The notes beneath the pieces were generated by a model. That model was given only the letters and a program-made list of their open reading frames with translations. It did no database searches and was not told the DNA's origin. From assembly GCF_016916835.1 (NCBI RefSeq), contig NZ_JAFFIX010000006.1, positions 62,001-126,000 on the forward strand: a stretch of DNA of 64,000 bases, given 5' to 3'. This DNA comes from Actinacidiphila bryophytorum. GTDB lineage: Bacteria; Actinomycetota; Actinomycetes; Streptomycetales; Streptomycetaceae. Numbering within the stretch: the first letter of the stretch is position 1; each line of letters starts with the position of its first letter. Below, piece by piece: positions 24,445-33,502 of this stretch. The position numbers and the translations under genes were made by a program.

Positions 24445-24678
24445 GCGTCCACCCTACGAGCGCGGCGGCGGGTGACACGCCGGGCCGCGGAGGCGCCGCC
24501 GCCCCGGCGGGTGCAGGCTGGTGAGTGTGGTGAACGCCGCAGTGCCCGTACCCGAGAGTCGCCACTACGCTACGGAACACAGCGTTACTCACGAGTTAAG
24601 AAGCGTCCGTCAGCAGCGGGTGGCAGCCGGCAGCCGCCGGGCGCGTCACCGCCGCCGAGAGCAGGAGAGCCGCCTCCC
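24445..24678. promoter_or_regulatory. Divergent birA/pccB promoter region
   Basis: Upstream of pccB the AT-rich stretch 24561-24602 contains -10-like hexamers (TACGCT, TACGGA) followed by an inverted repeat ACTC-AC-GAGT at 24587-24596, inside GTTACTCACGAGTTAAG. Position just downstream of a -10 would suit a repressor site. Streptomyces carboxylase genes are reported to be controlled by TetR-type AccR at GTTAA-N6-TTAAC sites, but this sequence is not a clean match, so the regulator remains unassigned. The pccB ribosome site AGGAGA is at 24663-24668. Confidence 0.4.
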
Positions 24679-26268
24679 ATGGCCGAGCCGGACCACGACA
24701 TCCACACGACCGCGGGCAAGCTCGCGGACCTGCGCCGCCGTATCGAGGAGGCCGACCATGCGGGCTCGGGCAAGGCGGTGGACAAGCAGCACGCGAAGGG
24801 CAAGCTGACCGCCCGTGAGCGGATCGAACTGCTGCTGGACGACGACTCCTTCACGGAGCTGGACGAACTGGCGCGGCACCGCTCGACGAACTTCGGCCTG
24901 GAGGCCAACCGCCCTTACGGCGACGGGGTGATCACCGGCTACGGCACCGTCGAGGGGCGCCCGGTCGCGGTGTTCTCGCAGGACTTCACGGTCTTCGGCG
25001 GCGCGCTCGGCGAGGTGTACGGCGAGAAGATCGTCAAGGTGATGGACTTCGCGCTGAAGACCGGCTGCCCGGTGATCGGCATCAACGACTCGGGCGGCGC
25101 GCGCATCCAGGAGGGTGTGACCTCGCTGGGGATGTACGGCGAGATCTTCCGCCGCAACACCCATGCGTCCGGGGTGATTCCGCAGATCAGCCTGATCATG
25201 GGACCGTGCGCGGGCGGCGCGGTCTACTCGCCCGCGATCACGGACTTCGTGGTGATGGTGGACCAGACCTCGCACATGTTCATCACCGGTCCCGACGTGA
25301 TCAAGACGGTGACCGGCGAGGACGTCGGCATGGAGGAGCTGGGCGGTGCGCGCACCCACAACTCCACGTCGGGCAACGCCCATCACCTGGCCGGCGACGA
25401 GAAGGACGCCTTCGAGTACGTCAAGGCGCTGCTGTCGTACCTGCCGAGCAACAACCTGGAGGAGGCGCCCTCCTTCGCCGCCGCGGCGGACCTGGCGGTC
25501 ACCGCGGAGGACCTGGAGCTGGACACGCTGATCCCGGACTCGGCGAACCAGCCGTACGACATGCACAAGGTGATCGAACACCTGGTGGACGACGCCGAGT
25601 TCCTGGAGACGCAGGACCTGTTCGCGCCGAACATCATCACCGGTTTCGGGCGGATCGAGGGCAGGCCGGTGGGCCTGGTCGCCAACCAGCCGCTGCAGTT
25701 CGCGGGGTGCCTGGACATCAACGCCTCGGAGAAGGCCGCGCGTTTCGTGCGCACCTGCGACAGCTTCAACATCCCGGTGGTCACACTCGTGGACGTCCCC
25801 GGCTTCCTGCCGGGCACCAGCCAGGAGTGGGACGGCATCATCCGCCGCGGCGCCAAGCTGATCTACGCGTACGCCGAGGCCACGGTGCCGCTGATCACGA
25901 TCATCACGCGCAAGGCGTACGGCGGCGCCTACGACGTGATGGGCTCCAAGCACCTGGGCGCGGACCTCAACCTGGCCTGGCCGACGGGCCAGATCGCGGT
26001 GATGGGCGCGCAGGGCGCGGTCAACATCCTGCACCGCCGCACCCTCGCCGAGGCGGGCAGCCCGCAGGAGGCGGACGAGCTGCGCAGGCAGCTGGTCACC
26101 GACTACGAGGACACCCTGCTCAACCCCTACATCGCCGCGGAGCGCGGTTACGTGGACGCGGTGATCGCGCCCTCGCAGACCCGTGCCCAGCTGGTCAAGG
26201 CGCTGCGGACGCTGCGCAACAAGCGGGAGAGCCTGCCGCCGAAGAAGCACGGCAACATCCCGCTGTAG
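24679..26268 (+). CDS. pccB: Propionyl/acetyl-CoA carboxylase beta (carboxyltransferase) subunit
   Basis: The 529-residue carboxyltransferase moves CO2 from carboxybiotin to propionyl-CoA (or acetyl-CoA), making methylmalonyl-CoA or malonyl-CoA. Length and motifs are those of actinobacterial Pcc[20 protein letters not shown] at the start, [13 protein letters not shown] and [13 protein letters not shown] forming the first oxyanion-hole region, and [21 protein letters not shown] plus [13 protein letters not shown] in the second. It is followed by the small epsilon-like subunit gene; the biotinylated alpha subunit is accA2 downstream. It may supply extender units or fatty-acid precursors. Confidence 0.95.
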   Translation: MAEPDHDIHTTAGKLADLRRRIEEADHAGSGKAVDKQHAKGKLTARERIELLLDDDSFTELDELARHRSTNFGLEANRPYGDGVITGYGTVEGRPVAVFSQDFTVFGGALGEVYGEKIVKVMDFALKTGCPVIGINDSGGARIQEGVTSLGMYGEIFRRNTHASGVIPQISLIMGPCAGGAVYSPAITDFVVMVDQTSHMFITGPDVIKTVTGEDVGMEELGGARTHNSTSGNAHHLAGDEKDAFEYVKALLSYLPSNNLEEAPSFAAAADLAVTAEDLELDTLIPDSANQPYDMHKVIEHLVDDAEFLETQDLFAPNIITGFGRIEGRPVGLVANQPLQFAGCLDINASEKAARFVRTCDSFNIPVVTLVDVPGFLPGTSQEWDGIIRRGAKLIYAYAEATVPLITIITRKAYGGAYDVMGSKHLGADLNLAWPTGQIAVMGAQGAVNILHRRTLAEAGSPQEADELRRQLVTDYEDTLLNPYIAAERGYVDAVIAPSQTRAQLVKALRTLRNKRESLPPKKHGNIPL

Positions 26269-26302
26269 CCGCAGGGCAGGAACCCGCAGAAAGGAGCGAC
26301 CC

Positions 26303-26521
26303 GTGGTCATCAAGGTGGAGCGCGGCAGGCCGACGCCGGAGGAGCTGGCCGCCGTCGTGGCGCTGGTCCAGGCGCGGGCCGCGGCGATCGAGGCCGAGCA
26401 GGACGGCCCCGCCGGCCGGCCCGCCGGCTGGTCGGCCCCGGCCCGCAACATGCCCCGTACGCTGCCCCGCCCCGCGCCGGGTGCGTGGCGCATGTCGGCG
26501 TGGCCGGGGGGCCGGGGCTGA
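26303..26521 (+). CDS. Acyl-CoA carboxylase epsilon subunit
   Basis: A 72-residue protein starting at GTG 26303 with AAGGAG seven bases upstream, 34 bp after pccB. It has the short epsilon-subunit pattern: an N-terminal IKVERGRPTPEELAAVVALV segment and a C-terminal W..P/W segment (GAWRMSAWPGGRG). In Streptomyces carboxylases (AccE/PccE) such proteins bind and stimulate the beta subunit. Length and position fit exactly. Confidence 0.88.
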   Translation: MVIKVERGRPTPEELAAVVALVQARAAAIEAEQDGPAGRPAGWSAPARNMPRTLPRPAPGAWRMSAWPGGRG

Positions 26522-26535
26522 GTACGCGTACTCAG
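26518..26535. promoter_or_regulatory. Perfect 18-bp palindrome CTGAGTACGCGTACTCAG
   Basis: The palindrome overlaps the epsilon-subunit stop codon and lies 35 bp before the ATG of the small membrane protein. It has no loop or following T-run, so a protein-binding operator is more likely than a terminator. The cognate regulator is not evident. Confidence 0.5.
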
Positions 26536-26570
26536 GCGCGGCGGTGCCGCCGCGGAGCAACCTGGGGGGC

Positions 26571-26708
26571 ATGTTGTGGCCGGACGATCAGCGCGAAGAC
26601 CAACACTCCGAGCAGATGCGGCACGCGCTGAAGATGCTGCGCCGGGCGATGCTGGTCGCCGCGGTGGTCGCGGGCCTGCTGATGGCCTTCGCCACCCTGC
26701 GGGTGTGA
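26571..26708 (+). CDS. Small single-pass membrane protein
   Basis: A 45-residue reading frame: a polar, charged N-terminus (MLWPDDQREDQHSEQMRHAL) followed by a basic KMLRRAM and one hydrophobic helix (LVAAVVAGLLMAFATL) ending two residues from the C-terminus. A G-rich stretch (CCTGGGGGGC) precedes the ATG. It sits between the carboxylase genes and maf and follows the palindrome at 26518. From memory a similar short hypothetical protein occupies this place in S. coelicolor. No function is known. Confidence 0.55.
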   Translation: MLWPDDQREDQHSEQMRHALKMLRRAMLVAAVVAGLLMAFATLRV

Positions 26709-26789
26709 CCGCCCGCGGCGGCGTACGGCCGCGTACCGGTACCTACGGCCGCGTACGGCCGCCCGCCCGGCGCTGCCTACGATGGTGCG

Positions 26790-27398
26790 ATGACCTCCAC
26801 CCCCCGTGTGCTCGTGCTCGCCTCCGCATCGCCCGCCAGGCTCGGCCTGTTGAAGCAGGCGGGCCTCGACCCGCGGGTCGTGGTCAGCGGGGTGGACGAG
26901 GACGCGATCAGCGCGGACAGCCCCGGCGAGCTGGCCAGGGTGCTGGCCGAGGCGAAGGCCGACGCGGTGGTGTCGGGCGGCATGCTGGACGGCGGTGAGA
27001 TCGTCGTGGGCTGCGACTCGGTGCTCGACCTGGACGGCGAGGCACTGGGCAAGCCCGCGGACGCCGCCGAGGCCACCGCCCGCTGGCAGGCGATGCGCGG
27101 CCGCGCGGGTGTGCTGCGGACCGGGCACTGCGTGGTCGACACCGCGACCGGGCGCCGGGTGTCGGCGACCGCGTCCACGACCGTGCGGTTCGGCACCCCG
27201 GACGACGCGGAGATCGCCGCCTACGTCGCCAGCGGTGAACCGCTGTACGTGGCGGGCGCCTTCACTCTCGACGGGCGCTCTGCGCCCTTCGTGGACGGTG
27301 TGGAGGGCGACCCGGGCAACGTGATCGGCCTGTCGCTGCCGCTGCTGCGCTCCCTGCTCGCCGACGTCGGCGTGCGGATCACGGACCTGTGGACGTAG
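26790..27398 (+). CDS. maf: Maf-type nucleoside triphosphate pyrophosphatase
   Basis: The 202-residue protein belongs to the Maf/Ham1-like superfamily of house-cleaning enzymes that hydrolyse non-canonical or methylated NTPs to NMP and pyrophosphate. Seen: [17 protein letters not shown] at the N-terminus, [36 protein letters not shown] and a C-terminal [17 protein letters not shown]. It starts 81 bp after the small membrane protein gene and converges on the next gene, overlapping its 3' end by 20 bp. Confidence 0.92.
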   Translation: MTSTPRVLVLASASPARLGLLKQAGLDPRVVVSGVDEDAISADSPGELARVLAEAKADAVVSGGMLDGGEIVVGCDSVLDLDGEALGKPADAAEATARWQAMRGRAGVLRTGHCVVDTATGRRVSATASTTVRFGTPDDAEIAAYVASGEPLYVAGAFTLDGRSAPFVDGVEGDPGNVIGLSLPLLRSLLADVGVRITDLWT

Positions 27399-27837
27399 CC
27401 GGCGCCCCGGGCGGTGCGGGCGGTGCCGCGGCGGGGGTCTCGCCGCGGTCCTCGGGGGCGTAGAGCAGCAGGGTGCCGACCAGCAGGGCGAGTATCAGCA
27501 TCAGCACCGCGAAGGCGTACCAGCCGACCAGGCCGACCACGACCGCGCCGACGACGCCGTGCACGACCGCGCAGACGATGAGCACGATCCGGCCCACCCG
27601 GCCCGACATGCGGTCGCGCAGCGCGATACGGGCGACCAGGACGGCGCAGGCGATCAGGAAGAGGGCGAAGAGCCCGCCGCCGGCCCACGACCCGGCGGCC
27701 ATGGCGTCGGGGTCGAGCCCGGCGAGCGACATCTCCTGGTGGCGCACGGCCAGGCCCAGTATCCAGTTCACGAAGGCGATCGTGAGGGCTTCGAGCACCA
27801 GGACGACCGCCGTGCCGACGGCTATACCTCTGCGCAC
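27379..27837 (-). CDS. Membrane protein, unknown function
   Basis: A 152-residue protein from GTG 27837 with GGAGGGGG upstream. Four hydrophobic stretches are visible: [60 protein letters not shown] and [18 protein letters not shown], ending in a Pro/Ala-rich cytosolic tail. This suggests a small four-helix integral membrane protein. It overlaps maf tail-to-tail by 20 bp. I do not recognise a family with known function. Confidence 0.8.
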   Translation of the reverse strand: MRRGIAVGTAVVLVLEALTIAFVNWILGLAVRHQEMSLAGLDPDAMAAGSWAGGGLFALFLIACAVLVARIALRDRMSGRVGRIVLIVCAVVHGVVGAVVVGLVGWYAFAVLMLILALLVGTLLLYAPEDRGETPAAAPPAPPGAPATSTGP

Positions 27838-28235
27838 AGTTGTCCCCCTCCGGCGGCCTGTTCGTGCGCGTCGCAGGCTACTCACGGGTACGGGACCGGG
27901 CAAGGCCCGGCGCACCACCGGCTTGCGACACGCGGTCACCCACCGGTCGGCCGTCACTCGTCAGGGGGGACCCGACCGCAAAGTTTGCGCGCACTATTCG
28001 TGGGGTTTCTACAAAAGAACGTCAGCACCGTGCGGGGACTTCGAGCGAGATCTCCCCCACACCCGGTAGTGCGGGACATCGGTGGGAGCAGGGCCGTACC
28101 GTGGACTGAGCAGGCGTTCACGGGGTGTTGTGGCCCTGGGATCACCCTCCGTGTGGGCAAGCTCACGTGCAGGGGTGCCTCGGCATCAAGTGTGGCCAGT
28201 ACCTAAACTCGGCTTGTTTCATGGAGGGAGCCATC
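27838..28235. promoter_or_regulatory. Upstream region of accA2
   Basis: This 398-bp gap holds no supported gene. It contains a comparatively AT-rich block (about 27977-28030), a perfect inverted repeat CGCAAA-G-TTTGCG at 27977-27989, and a GC-rich hairpin CCGGGC-AAG-GCCCGG at about 27896-27912. A -10-like TAAACT lies at 28204-28209, just before the accA2 ribosome site GGAGGGAG (28223-28230). An unusually long leader for accA2 is possible. Confidence 0.35.
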
Positions 28236-29993
28236 GTGCGCAAGGTGCTCATCGCCAACCGCGGTGAAATCGCAGTACGCGTCGCCCGTGCCTGCCGGGA
28301 TGCCGGGATCGCCAGCGTAGCCGTCTACGCGGACCCCGACCGGGACGCGCTGCATGTCCGCGCGGCCGACGAGGCGTACGCACTGGGCGGTGACACACCG
28401 GCCACCAGCTATCTGGACATCGCCAAGGTGCTCGGGGCGGCTGCCGAGTCGGGGGCCGACGCCGTGCACCCCGGCTACGGTTTCCTGTCGGAGAACGCCG
28501 AGTTCGCCCAGGCGGTGCTGGACGCGGGGCTGAACTGGATCGGCCCGCCGCCGCAGGCGATCCGCGACCTGGGCGACAAGGTCGCAGCGAGGCACATCGC
28601 CCAGCGGGCCGGAGCGCCCCTGGTGGCCGGCACCCCCGACCCGGTGTCGGGCTCCGACGAGGTCGTGGCCTTCGCGAAGGAGCACGGCCTGCCGATCGCC
28701 ATCAAGGCCGCCTTCGGCGGCGGCGGGCGCGGGCTGAAGGTCGCCCGCACCCTGGAGGAGGTCCCGGAGCTGTACGACTCGGCCGTCCGCGAGGCGGTCG
28801 CCGCCTTCGGGCGCGGCGAGTGCTTCGTGGAGCGCTACCTGGACCGGCCGCGGCACGTCGAGACGCAGTGCCTGGCCGACAAGCACGGCAACGTCGTGGT
28901 GGTCTCCACCCGCGACTGCTCGCTCCAGCGCCGCCACCAGAAGCTCGTCGAGGAGGCCCCGGCCCCGTACCTGACCGAGGAGCAGAACCGGCAGCTGTAC
29001 ACCGCGTCCAAGGCGATCCTGCGCGAGGCGGGTTACGAGGGCGCCGGCACCTGCGAGTTCCTGGTCGGCCAGGACGGCACGATCTCCTTCCTCGAGGTCA
29101 ACACCCGCCTGCAGGTCGAGCACCCGGTCACCGAGGAGGTCTCCGGCATCGACCTGGTGCGGGAGATGTTCCGGATCGCCGACGGCGAGGAACTGGGGTA
29201 CGACGACCCGCCGCTGCGCGGCCACTCCTTCGAGTTCCGCATCAACGGCGAGGACCCGGGACGCAACTTCCTGCCCGCACCGGGCACCGTGACACGGTTC
29301 GACGCGCCCAGCGGCCCCGGTGTGCGGCTCGACGCGGGCGTGGAGTCGGGCAGCGTCATCGGCCCCGCGTGGGACTCGCTGCTGGCCAAGCTGGTCGTCA
29401 CCGGCGCCACCCGGGAGCAGGCGCTCCAGCGGGCGGCCCGTGCGCTGGGCGAATTCCAGGTCGAGGGCATGGCCACCGCGATCCCCTTCCACCGCGCGGT
29501 GGTCCAGGACCCGGCCTTCGCGCCGTCGCAGGGGCCCTTCACCGTCCACACCCGGTGGATCGAGACCGAGTTCGCCAACACGATCCCGCCCTTCAGCGGT
29601 GGGGCGGTGGACGAGGAGGAGGCCCAGGGCCGCGAGACGGTCGTGGTCGAGGTCGGCGGCAAACGCCTGGAGGTGTCGCTGCCCGCGTCGCTCGGCATGA
29701 CCCTGGCGCGTACCGGCCTGGCCGCGGGCGCCAAGCCCAAGCGGCGGGCGGCGGCCAAGTCCGGCCCCGCGGCGTCCGGCGACTCGCTGGCCTCGCCCAT
29801 GCAGGGGACCATCGTCAAGGTCGCCGTCGAGGAGAACCAGAAGGTCACCGAGGGCGACCTGATCGTGGTCCTGGAGGCGATGAAGATGGAGCAGCCGCTG
29901 AACGCGCACCGCTCCGGCACCGTCATGGGCCTCAAGGCCGAGGTCGGCTCCTCGGTCTCCTCCGGTGCGGTCATCTGCGAGATCAAGGACTGA
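28236..29993 (+). CDS. accA2: Acyl-CoA carboxylase alpha subunit (biotin carboxylase + BCCP)
   Basis: The 585-residue protein joins an ATP-grasp biotin carboxylase ([18 protein letters not shown] at the start, [40 protein letters not shown]) to a C-terminal biotin carrier domain with the target Lys550 in EAMKMEQ. It carboxylates biotin using ATP and bicarbonate, then hands CO2 to PccB-type beta subunits. GTG 28236 is chosen over ATG 28221 because GGAGGGAG ends six bases before it and homologs begin at this point. Symbol by analogy with S. coelicolor. Confidence 0.93.
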   Translation: MRKVLIANRGEIAVRVARACRDAGIASVAVYADPDRDALHVRAADEAYALGGDTPATSYLDIAKVLGAAAESGADAVHPGYGFLSENAEFAQAVLDAGLNWIGPPPQAIRDLGDKVAARHIAQRAGAPLVAGTPDPVSGSDEVVAFAKEHGLPIAIKAAFGGGGRGLKVARTLEEVPELYDSAVREAVAAFGRGECFVERYLDRPRHVETQCLADKHGNVVVVSTRDCSLQRRHQKLVEEAPAPYLTEEQNRQLYTASKAILREAGYEGAGTCEFLVGQDGTISFLEVNTRLQVEHPVTEEVSGIDLVREMFRIADGEELGYDDPPLRGHSFEFRINGEDPGRNFLPAPGTVTRFDAPSGPGVRLDAGVESGSVIGPAWDSLLAKLVVTGATREQALQRAARALGEFQVEGMATAIPFHRAVVQDPAFAPSQGPFTVHTRWIETEFANTIPPFSGGAVDEEEAQGRETVVVEVGGKRLEVSLPASLGMTLARTGLAAGAKPKRRAAAKSGPAASGDSLASPMQGTIVKVAVEENQKVTEGDLIVVLEAMKMEQPLNAHRSGTVMGLKAEVGSSVSSGAVICEIKD

Positions 29994-30015
29994 TCCCGCT
30001 CCTTCCGTACGACGA

Positions 30016-30051
30016 AGCGGCGCGGCACCCGGGTCCGGGTGCCGCGCCGCT
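30016..30051. terminator. Strong bidirectional terminator
   Basis: A perfect 17-bp stem (left arm starting AGCGGCGCGGCACCC) with a 2-nt loop lies between the convergent accA2 and DHA2 transporter genes. Confidence 0.85.
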
Positions 30052-30077
30052 CGCGTGCACGTACCGCCGCATGTGCC

Positions 30078-31511
30078 TCAGCGCAGCACGTTCGCCTTCG
30101 GCTGCTTGAGGGAGAGCACCAGCAGCAGGGCGACGCCGGTGAAGACCGCGGACAGCGTCCAGGCGGCCGTGGCGCCCTCGATGAAGGGGTCGGCGGGGTG
30201 GTGCCGCGAGACCGTGCCGAAGACCGTGACCAGGACGGACAGGCCGAGGCTGCCGCCGACCTGCTGCATGGTCTGCAGCAGACCGGACGCGGACCCGGCG
30301 TCCTTGGGCTCGACGCCGGACAGGATGAAGGTGTTCAGCGGCATCACGGTCCAGCCCATGCCGACGCCCATCAGGATCAGCGTGGGCAGGATGCCCTGCG
30401 CGTATCCGTCGGAGGCGCTCAGCTGGGTGATCCAGATCGCGGCGACCAGGGTGAGCGACGAGCCGACGGTCGCCACCCGCTTGGCGCCGAAGCGGGCCAG
30501 GGCGCGCGGCGCGATCCTGGCTGCGACGAAGAGCGGCCCGGCCAGCGGCAGGAAGGCGAAGCCGGTCTTGAGCGGGCTGTAGCCGAGGAAGGTCTGCAGG
30601 TACTGCGTGGAGAAGTAGAAGGTGCCGAACATGCCGGCCACCATCAGCAGCATCACCGCGTACGCCAGCGCCCGGTTGCGGTTGGCGAACAGCCGCAGCA
30701 CCACCAGCGGGCGCTCCACCCGGGTCTCGTTGACCAGGAAGGCGGCGAGCAGCGCGAGCGCGATCACGAAGGTGGTCACCGCCCGGGTGTCGCCCCAGCT
30801 GCTCTCGCCGACGCGGATGAAGGCGTAGACGAGCGAGGCCATGCCGAGGGTGCCGGTCAGTGCGCCGGCGATGTCGAAGCGCCCGCCGCGGTGCCGCTCG
30901 GTCTCCTTGATGTAGCGCGGGGCGAGCAGCACGATGGCGATGCCGACGGGGATGTTGACGAAGAAGACCCAGCGCCAGGAGCCCCAGTCGGTGAGCATGC
31001 CGCCGACGGTCAGGCCGACCGCGGAGCCGGCGCCGGAGATCGCGGAGAAGACGCTGAGCGCCCGGTTGCGCTCGCTGCCCTCGCGGAAGGACGTGGCGAT
31101 CAGCGCGAGGGTGCTGGGCGCGGCGAGTGCCGCGGCGGCGCCCTGGAAGCCGCGGGCGACCAGCAGGGTGGTGGAGTCGTTGGCGACGCCGCCGGCTATC
31201 GAGGCCAGGGTGAAGGCCGCGACGCCCCACACCAGCGCGGTGCGCCGGCCGATGAGGTCGCCGATCCTGCTGCCGAGCAGCAGCAGGCCGCCGAAGGCCA
31301 GGGTGTAGACGTTCAGGACCCAGGACATACCGGTGGGCGAGAAGCCGAGGTGGCTGCCGATGCCGGGGAGGGCGACGTTCACCACCGTCGCGTCGAGCAG
31401 CAGCATCAGCTGGGTACCGAGGATGGCGGCGAGGGCGAAGAATGAGTGCACGCCGGAGGGGGCCGGCGCGCGGGTGGTCGAGGTCTGGTCCTGCACTACG
31501 TGCGTGGACAT
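30078..31511 (-). CDS. DHA2-family MFS drug exporter
   Basis: The 477-residue protein has the EmrB/QacA (DHA2) pattern. It has an MSWVLNVYTLAFGGLLLLGSR opening region, motif A-like GDLIGRRTALVWG, the motif-C region GAGSAVGLTVGGML, and about 14 hydrophobic segments. The short cytosolic N-terminus (STHVVQDQTSTTRAP) and C-terminus are typical. It should export a hydrophobic or cationic drug in exchange for protons. It is divergent from a TetR gene with paired operator-like repeats between them, the usual layout for drug-induced efflux. Confidence 0.92.
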   Translation of the reverse strand: MSTHVVQDQTSTTRAPAPSGVHSFFALAAILGTQLMLLLDATVVNVALPGIGSHLGFSPTGMSWVLNVYTLAFGGLLLLGSRIGDLIGRRTALVWGVAAFTLASIAGGVANDSTTLLVARGFQGAAAALAAPSTLALIATSFREGSERNRALSVFSAISGAGSAVGLTVGGMLTDWGSWRWVFFVNIPVGIAIVLLAPRYIKETERHRGGRFDIAGALTGTLGMASLVYAFIRVGESSWGDTRAVTTFVIALALLAAFLVNETRVERPLVVLRLFANRNRALAYAVMLLMVAGMFGTFYFSTQYLQTFLGYSPLKTGFAFLPLAGPLFVAARIAPRALARFGAKRVATVGSSLTLVAAIWITQLSASDGYAQGILPTLILMGVGMGWTVMPLNTFILSGVEPKDAGSASGLLQTMQQVGGSLGLSVLVTVFGTVSRHHPADPFIEGATAAWTLSAVFTGVALLLVLSLKQPKANVLR

Positions 31512-31520
31512 GGCTGGTAA

Positions 31521-31588
31521 GCCTCCAGCGGAGAAGACAAACGGAGGTCGTCTCCGTTAACTATACGGAGACATCCTCCGGTTCTACA
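31521..31588. promoter_or_regulatory. Paired operator-like repeats between exporter and TetR genes
   Basis: Two inverted repeats share one design: ACGGAG-GTCGT-CTCCGT at 31541-31557 and CGGAG-ACATC-CTCCG at 31566-31580. A third, weaker one (CTCC-AGC-GGAG) lies near 31523. A -10-like TACAAT follows on the plus strand at about 31584-31589. They fit binding by the TetR dimer encoded alongside. Confidence 0.65.
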
Positions 31589-31635
31589 ATCGGATTCGGG
31601 GAAGCGATCCCCGGCACCGCGGGAGGCGGAACGGC

Positions 31636-32175
31636 ATGCGGGCAGACGCGCAGCGCAACTACGACCGGTTGCTGGAGGAGGCCAAGCAGGCCTTCATCGT
31701 GCACGGGACGGACGTCGCCCTGGAGGACATCGCCCGCCATGCAGGTGTGGGGATCGGCACGCTCTACCGGCACTTCCCCGACCGCTACTCGCTGATGAAC
31801 GCGGTCTTCATCCGGGAGCTGGACGCGCTCACCGAGCGTGCCGAGACCCTGATCGACGCGGACGAGCCCGCCGACGCGCTCTTCGTCTGGCTGCGCTCGG
31901 TCGGTGCGCACTCTGCCATGTACCGCGGGCTGTCCTCGGCGATCCTGGCCCAGTCGGACGGGCGGATGCTCCAGTGCAAGGCGCGGCTGCGCGAGTCCGG
32001 CGGCGCACTGCTGGCCCGCGCGCAGGAGGCGGGCGCGGTCAGGGAGGGCATCGAGATCGCCGACCTGCTCAAGCTGACGTCGGCGATCGTGCTGTGCGCG
32101 GAGAAGAACCCCGAGGACCGCAAGACCTTCGACCGGCTGATGTCGCTGGCCGTCAACGGCATCCTGGTGGGCTGA
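31636..32175 (+). CDS. TetR-family repressor
   Basis: The 179-residue protein has an N-terminal helix-turn-helix (VALEDIARHAGVGIGTLYRHFPDRYSLMNAVF, about residues 30-62) typical of TetR regulators and a helical ligand-binding C-terminus. It starts 124 bp from the divergent exporter gene and probably represses both genes through the repeats between them until a ligand binds. The ligand is unknown. Confidence 0.9.
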   Translation: MRADAQRNYDRLLEEAKQAFIVHGTDVALEDIARHAGVGIGTLYRHFPDRYSLMNAVFIRELDALTERAETLIDADEPADALFVWLRSVGAHSAMYRGLSSAILAQSDGRMLQCKARLRESGGALLARAQEAGAVREGIEIADLLKLTSAIVLCAEKNPEDRKTFDRLMSLAVNGILVG

Positions 32176-32238
32176 CCAGCGCGGGCGCGCACCGGTTGGC
32201 CCCCACGAGCCGCCCACCGGTCCGTAGGGACACCCGCC

Positions 32239-33117
32239 TCAGCGCGGGCGCAGGTCCGCCAGCCGGGGGACCGTCGGGGGCCGCAGCGGGTGCGGGCGGC
32301 GCGGCGCCGGGAGCGGGGCGGCCGGCTCGGCCTGGCAGGCCGGCGCCACGGCGAGCTGCACCCCCCGGTCGGCGAGCGCCTGCAGCTCGGTCGCGGCACG
32401 GTCGTCACCCGGCGGCGGCTCGTCGGTGACCAGATGGGTGATCAGGTCGGTCGGCACCGTCTGGAACATCGTGTCGGTCCCGAGCTTGGTGTGGTCGGCC
32501 AGCACCACGACCTCCGCCGCCGCCTGCACCAGCGCCCGGTCCACGCTGGCCGACAGCATGTTGGACGTGGACAGGCCGCGCTCGGCCGTCAGGCCCGCGC
32601 CCGACAGGAAGGCGCGCGAGACCCGCAGGCCCTGCAGCGACTGCTCGGCACCGCTGCCGACCAGGCCGTAGTTGGAGCCGCGCAGCGTCCCGCCGGTCAT
32701 GACGACCTCGACCCGGTTGGCGTGCGCCAGCGCCTGGGCGACCAGCAGCGAGTTGGTGACCACGGTGAGCCCGGGGACCCGGGCCAGCCGCCTGGCCAGC
32801 TCCTGCGTGGTGGTGCCCGCGCCGACGACGATGGCCTCGCCCTCGTCCACGAGCGAGGCCGCGAGGTCGGCGATGGCCGTCTTCTCCGCGGTCGCTAGAT
32901 GGGATTTCTGCGGAAAGCCGGATTCACGGGTGAAGCCACCCGGCAGAACCGCACCGCCGTGCCGGCGGTCCAGGAGTCCTTCTGCCTCCAGTGCCCGCAC
33001 ATCGCGGCGCACGGTCACTTCGGAGGTCTGGACGACGCGGGCGAGCTCCCGGAGCGACACCGCTCCGTTGGCCCGCACCATTTCGAGGATCAATTGGCGA
33101 CGTTCTGCAGCGAACAC
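32239..33117 (-). CDS. DeoR-family transcriptional regulator
   Basis: The 292-residue protein has the DeoR N-terminal winged helix (RRQLILEMVRANGAVSLRELARVVQTSEVTVRRDVRALEAEGLL) and the sugar-phosphate-isomerase-like sensor domain (IVVGAGTTTQELARRL, VVTNSLLVAQAL, MTGGTLRGSNYGLVG, VVLADHTKLG). Such regulators bind phosphosugars, and deoxyribose or ribose phosphates would fit the many nucleoside-catabolism genes nearby. The C-terminal 45 residues are a Pro/Arg-rich tail not found in typical members. I propose it controls the CTACGCGCGTAG regulon, as inference. Confidence 0.9.
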   Translation of the reverse strand: MFAAERRQLILEMVRANGAVSLRELARVVQTSEVTVRRDVRALEAEGLLDRRHGGAVLPGGFTRESGFPQKSHLATAEKTAIADLAASLVDEGEAIVVGAGTTTQELARRLARVPGLTVVTNSLLVAQALAHANRVEVVMTGGTLRGSNYGLVGSGAEQSLQGLRVSRAFLSGAGLTAERGLSTSNMLSASVDRALVQAAAEVVVLADHTKLGTDTMFQTVPTDLITHLVTDEPPPGDDRAATELQALADRGVQLAVAPACQAEPAAPLPAPRRPHPLRPPTVPRLADLRPR

Positions 33118-33502
33118 GGAACCGACAGTAACCCCAACGACCGCTACTTTCAGCGTTTTGCACCAGATGAGGGAACTTCCGCGTGAAACAGACCGTCAGG
33201 TGCTATAGGCCGACCGTACGTTCGCACTGCGCCGCCCGCGCGCCGCACGCCGCGCACCCCCCGGCGCACCCCCGGACCCCACCGGTATGCGAAACCGGAA
33301 TCCCGTATTCGCCCGCGGACATCCATGCATGAACCACTGACTTCGCGTCAACACCACATTCGTGTCCGCCAAGTGAAGCACTCGCGCGTAAACAGACCCC
33401 GGATTCCTCGCAGTTCAGGGCTCATCTAGGCTGACGGTACGCCACGCCCCCCCTGCTCCGGCAATAACGCTTCCAGCCAACGACAACCCAACGGGAAATT
33501 TG
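33118..33502. promoter_or_regulatory. Divergent region between DeoR and lipoprotein genes
   Basis: No gene is seen in this 385-bp gap, which is more AT-rich than its surroundings. It has a -10-like TAGGCT at 33427-33432 with a weak TTCCTC 17 bp upstream, and a CTATAGG-like element near 33202 that could serve the DeoR gene. A CTCGCGCGTAA stretch near 33381 resembles half of the deo motif but is not symmetric. Confidence 0.35.

Noticed and set aside
24587..24596. A canonical AccR site (GTTAA-N6-TTAAC) in front of pccB.
   Set aside because: The local sequence GTTACTCACGAGTTAAG has different spacing and arm sequence, so only a generic inverted repeat is claimed.
33375..33395. CTCGCGCGTAA near the DeoR/lipoprotein promoters as another deo operator.
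   Set aside because: It lacks the second half of the palindrome and one base of spacing, unlike the perfect copies elsewhere.
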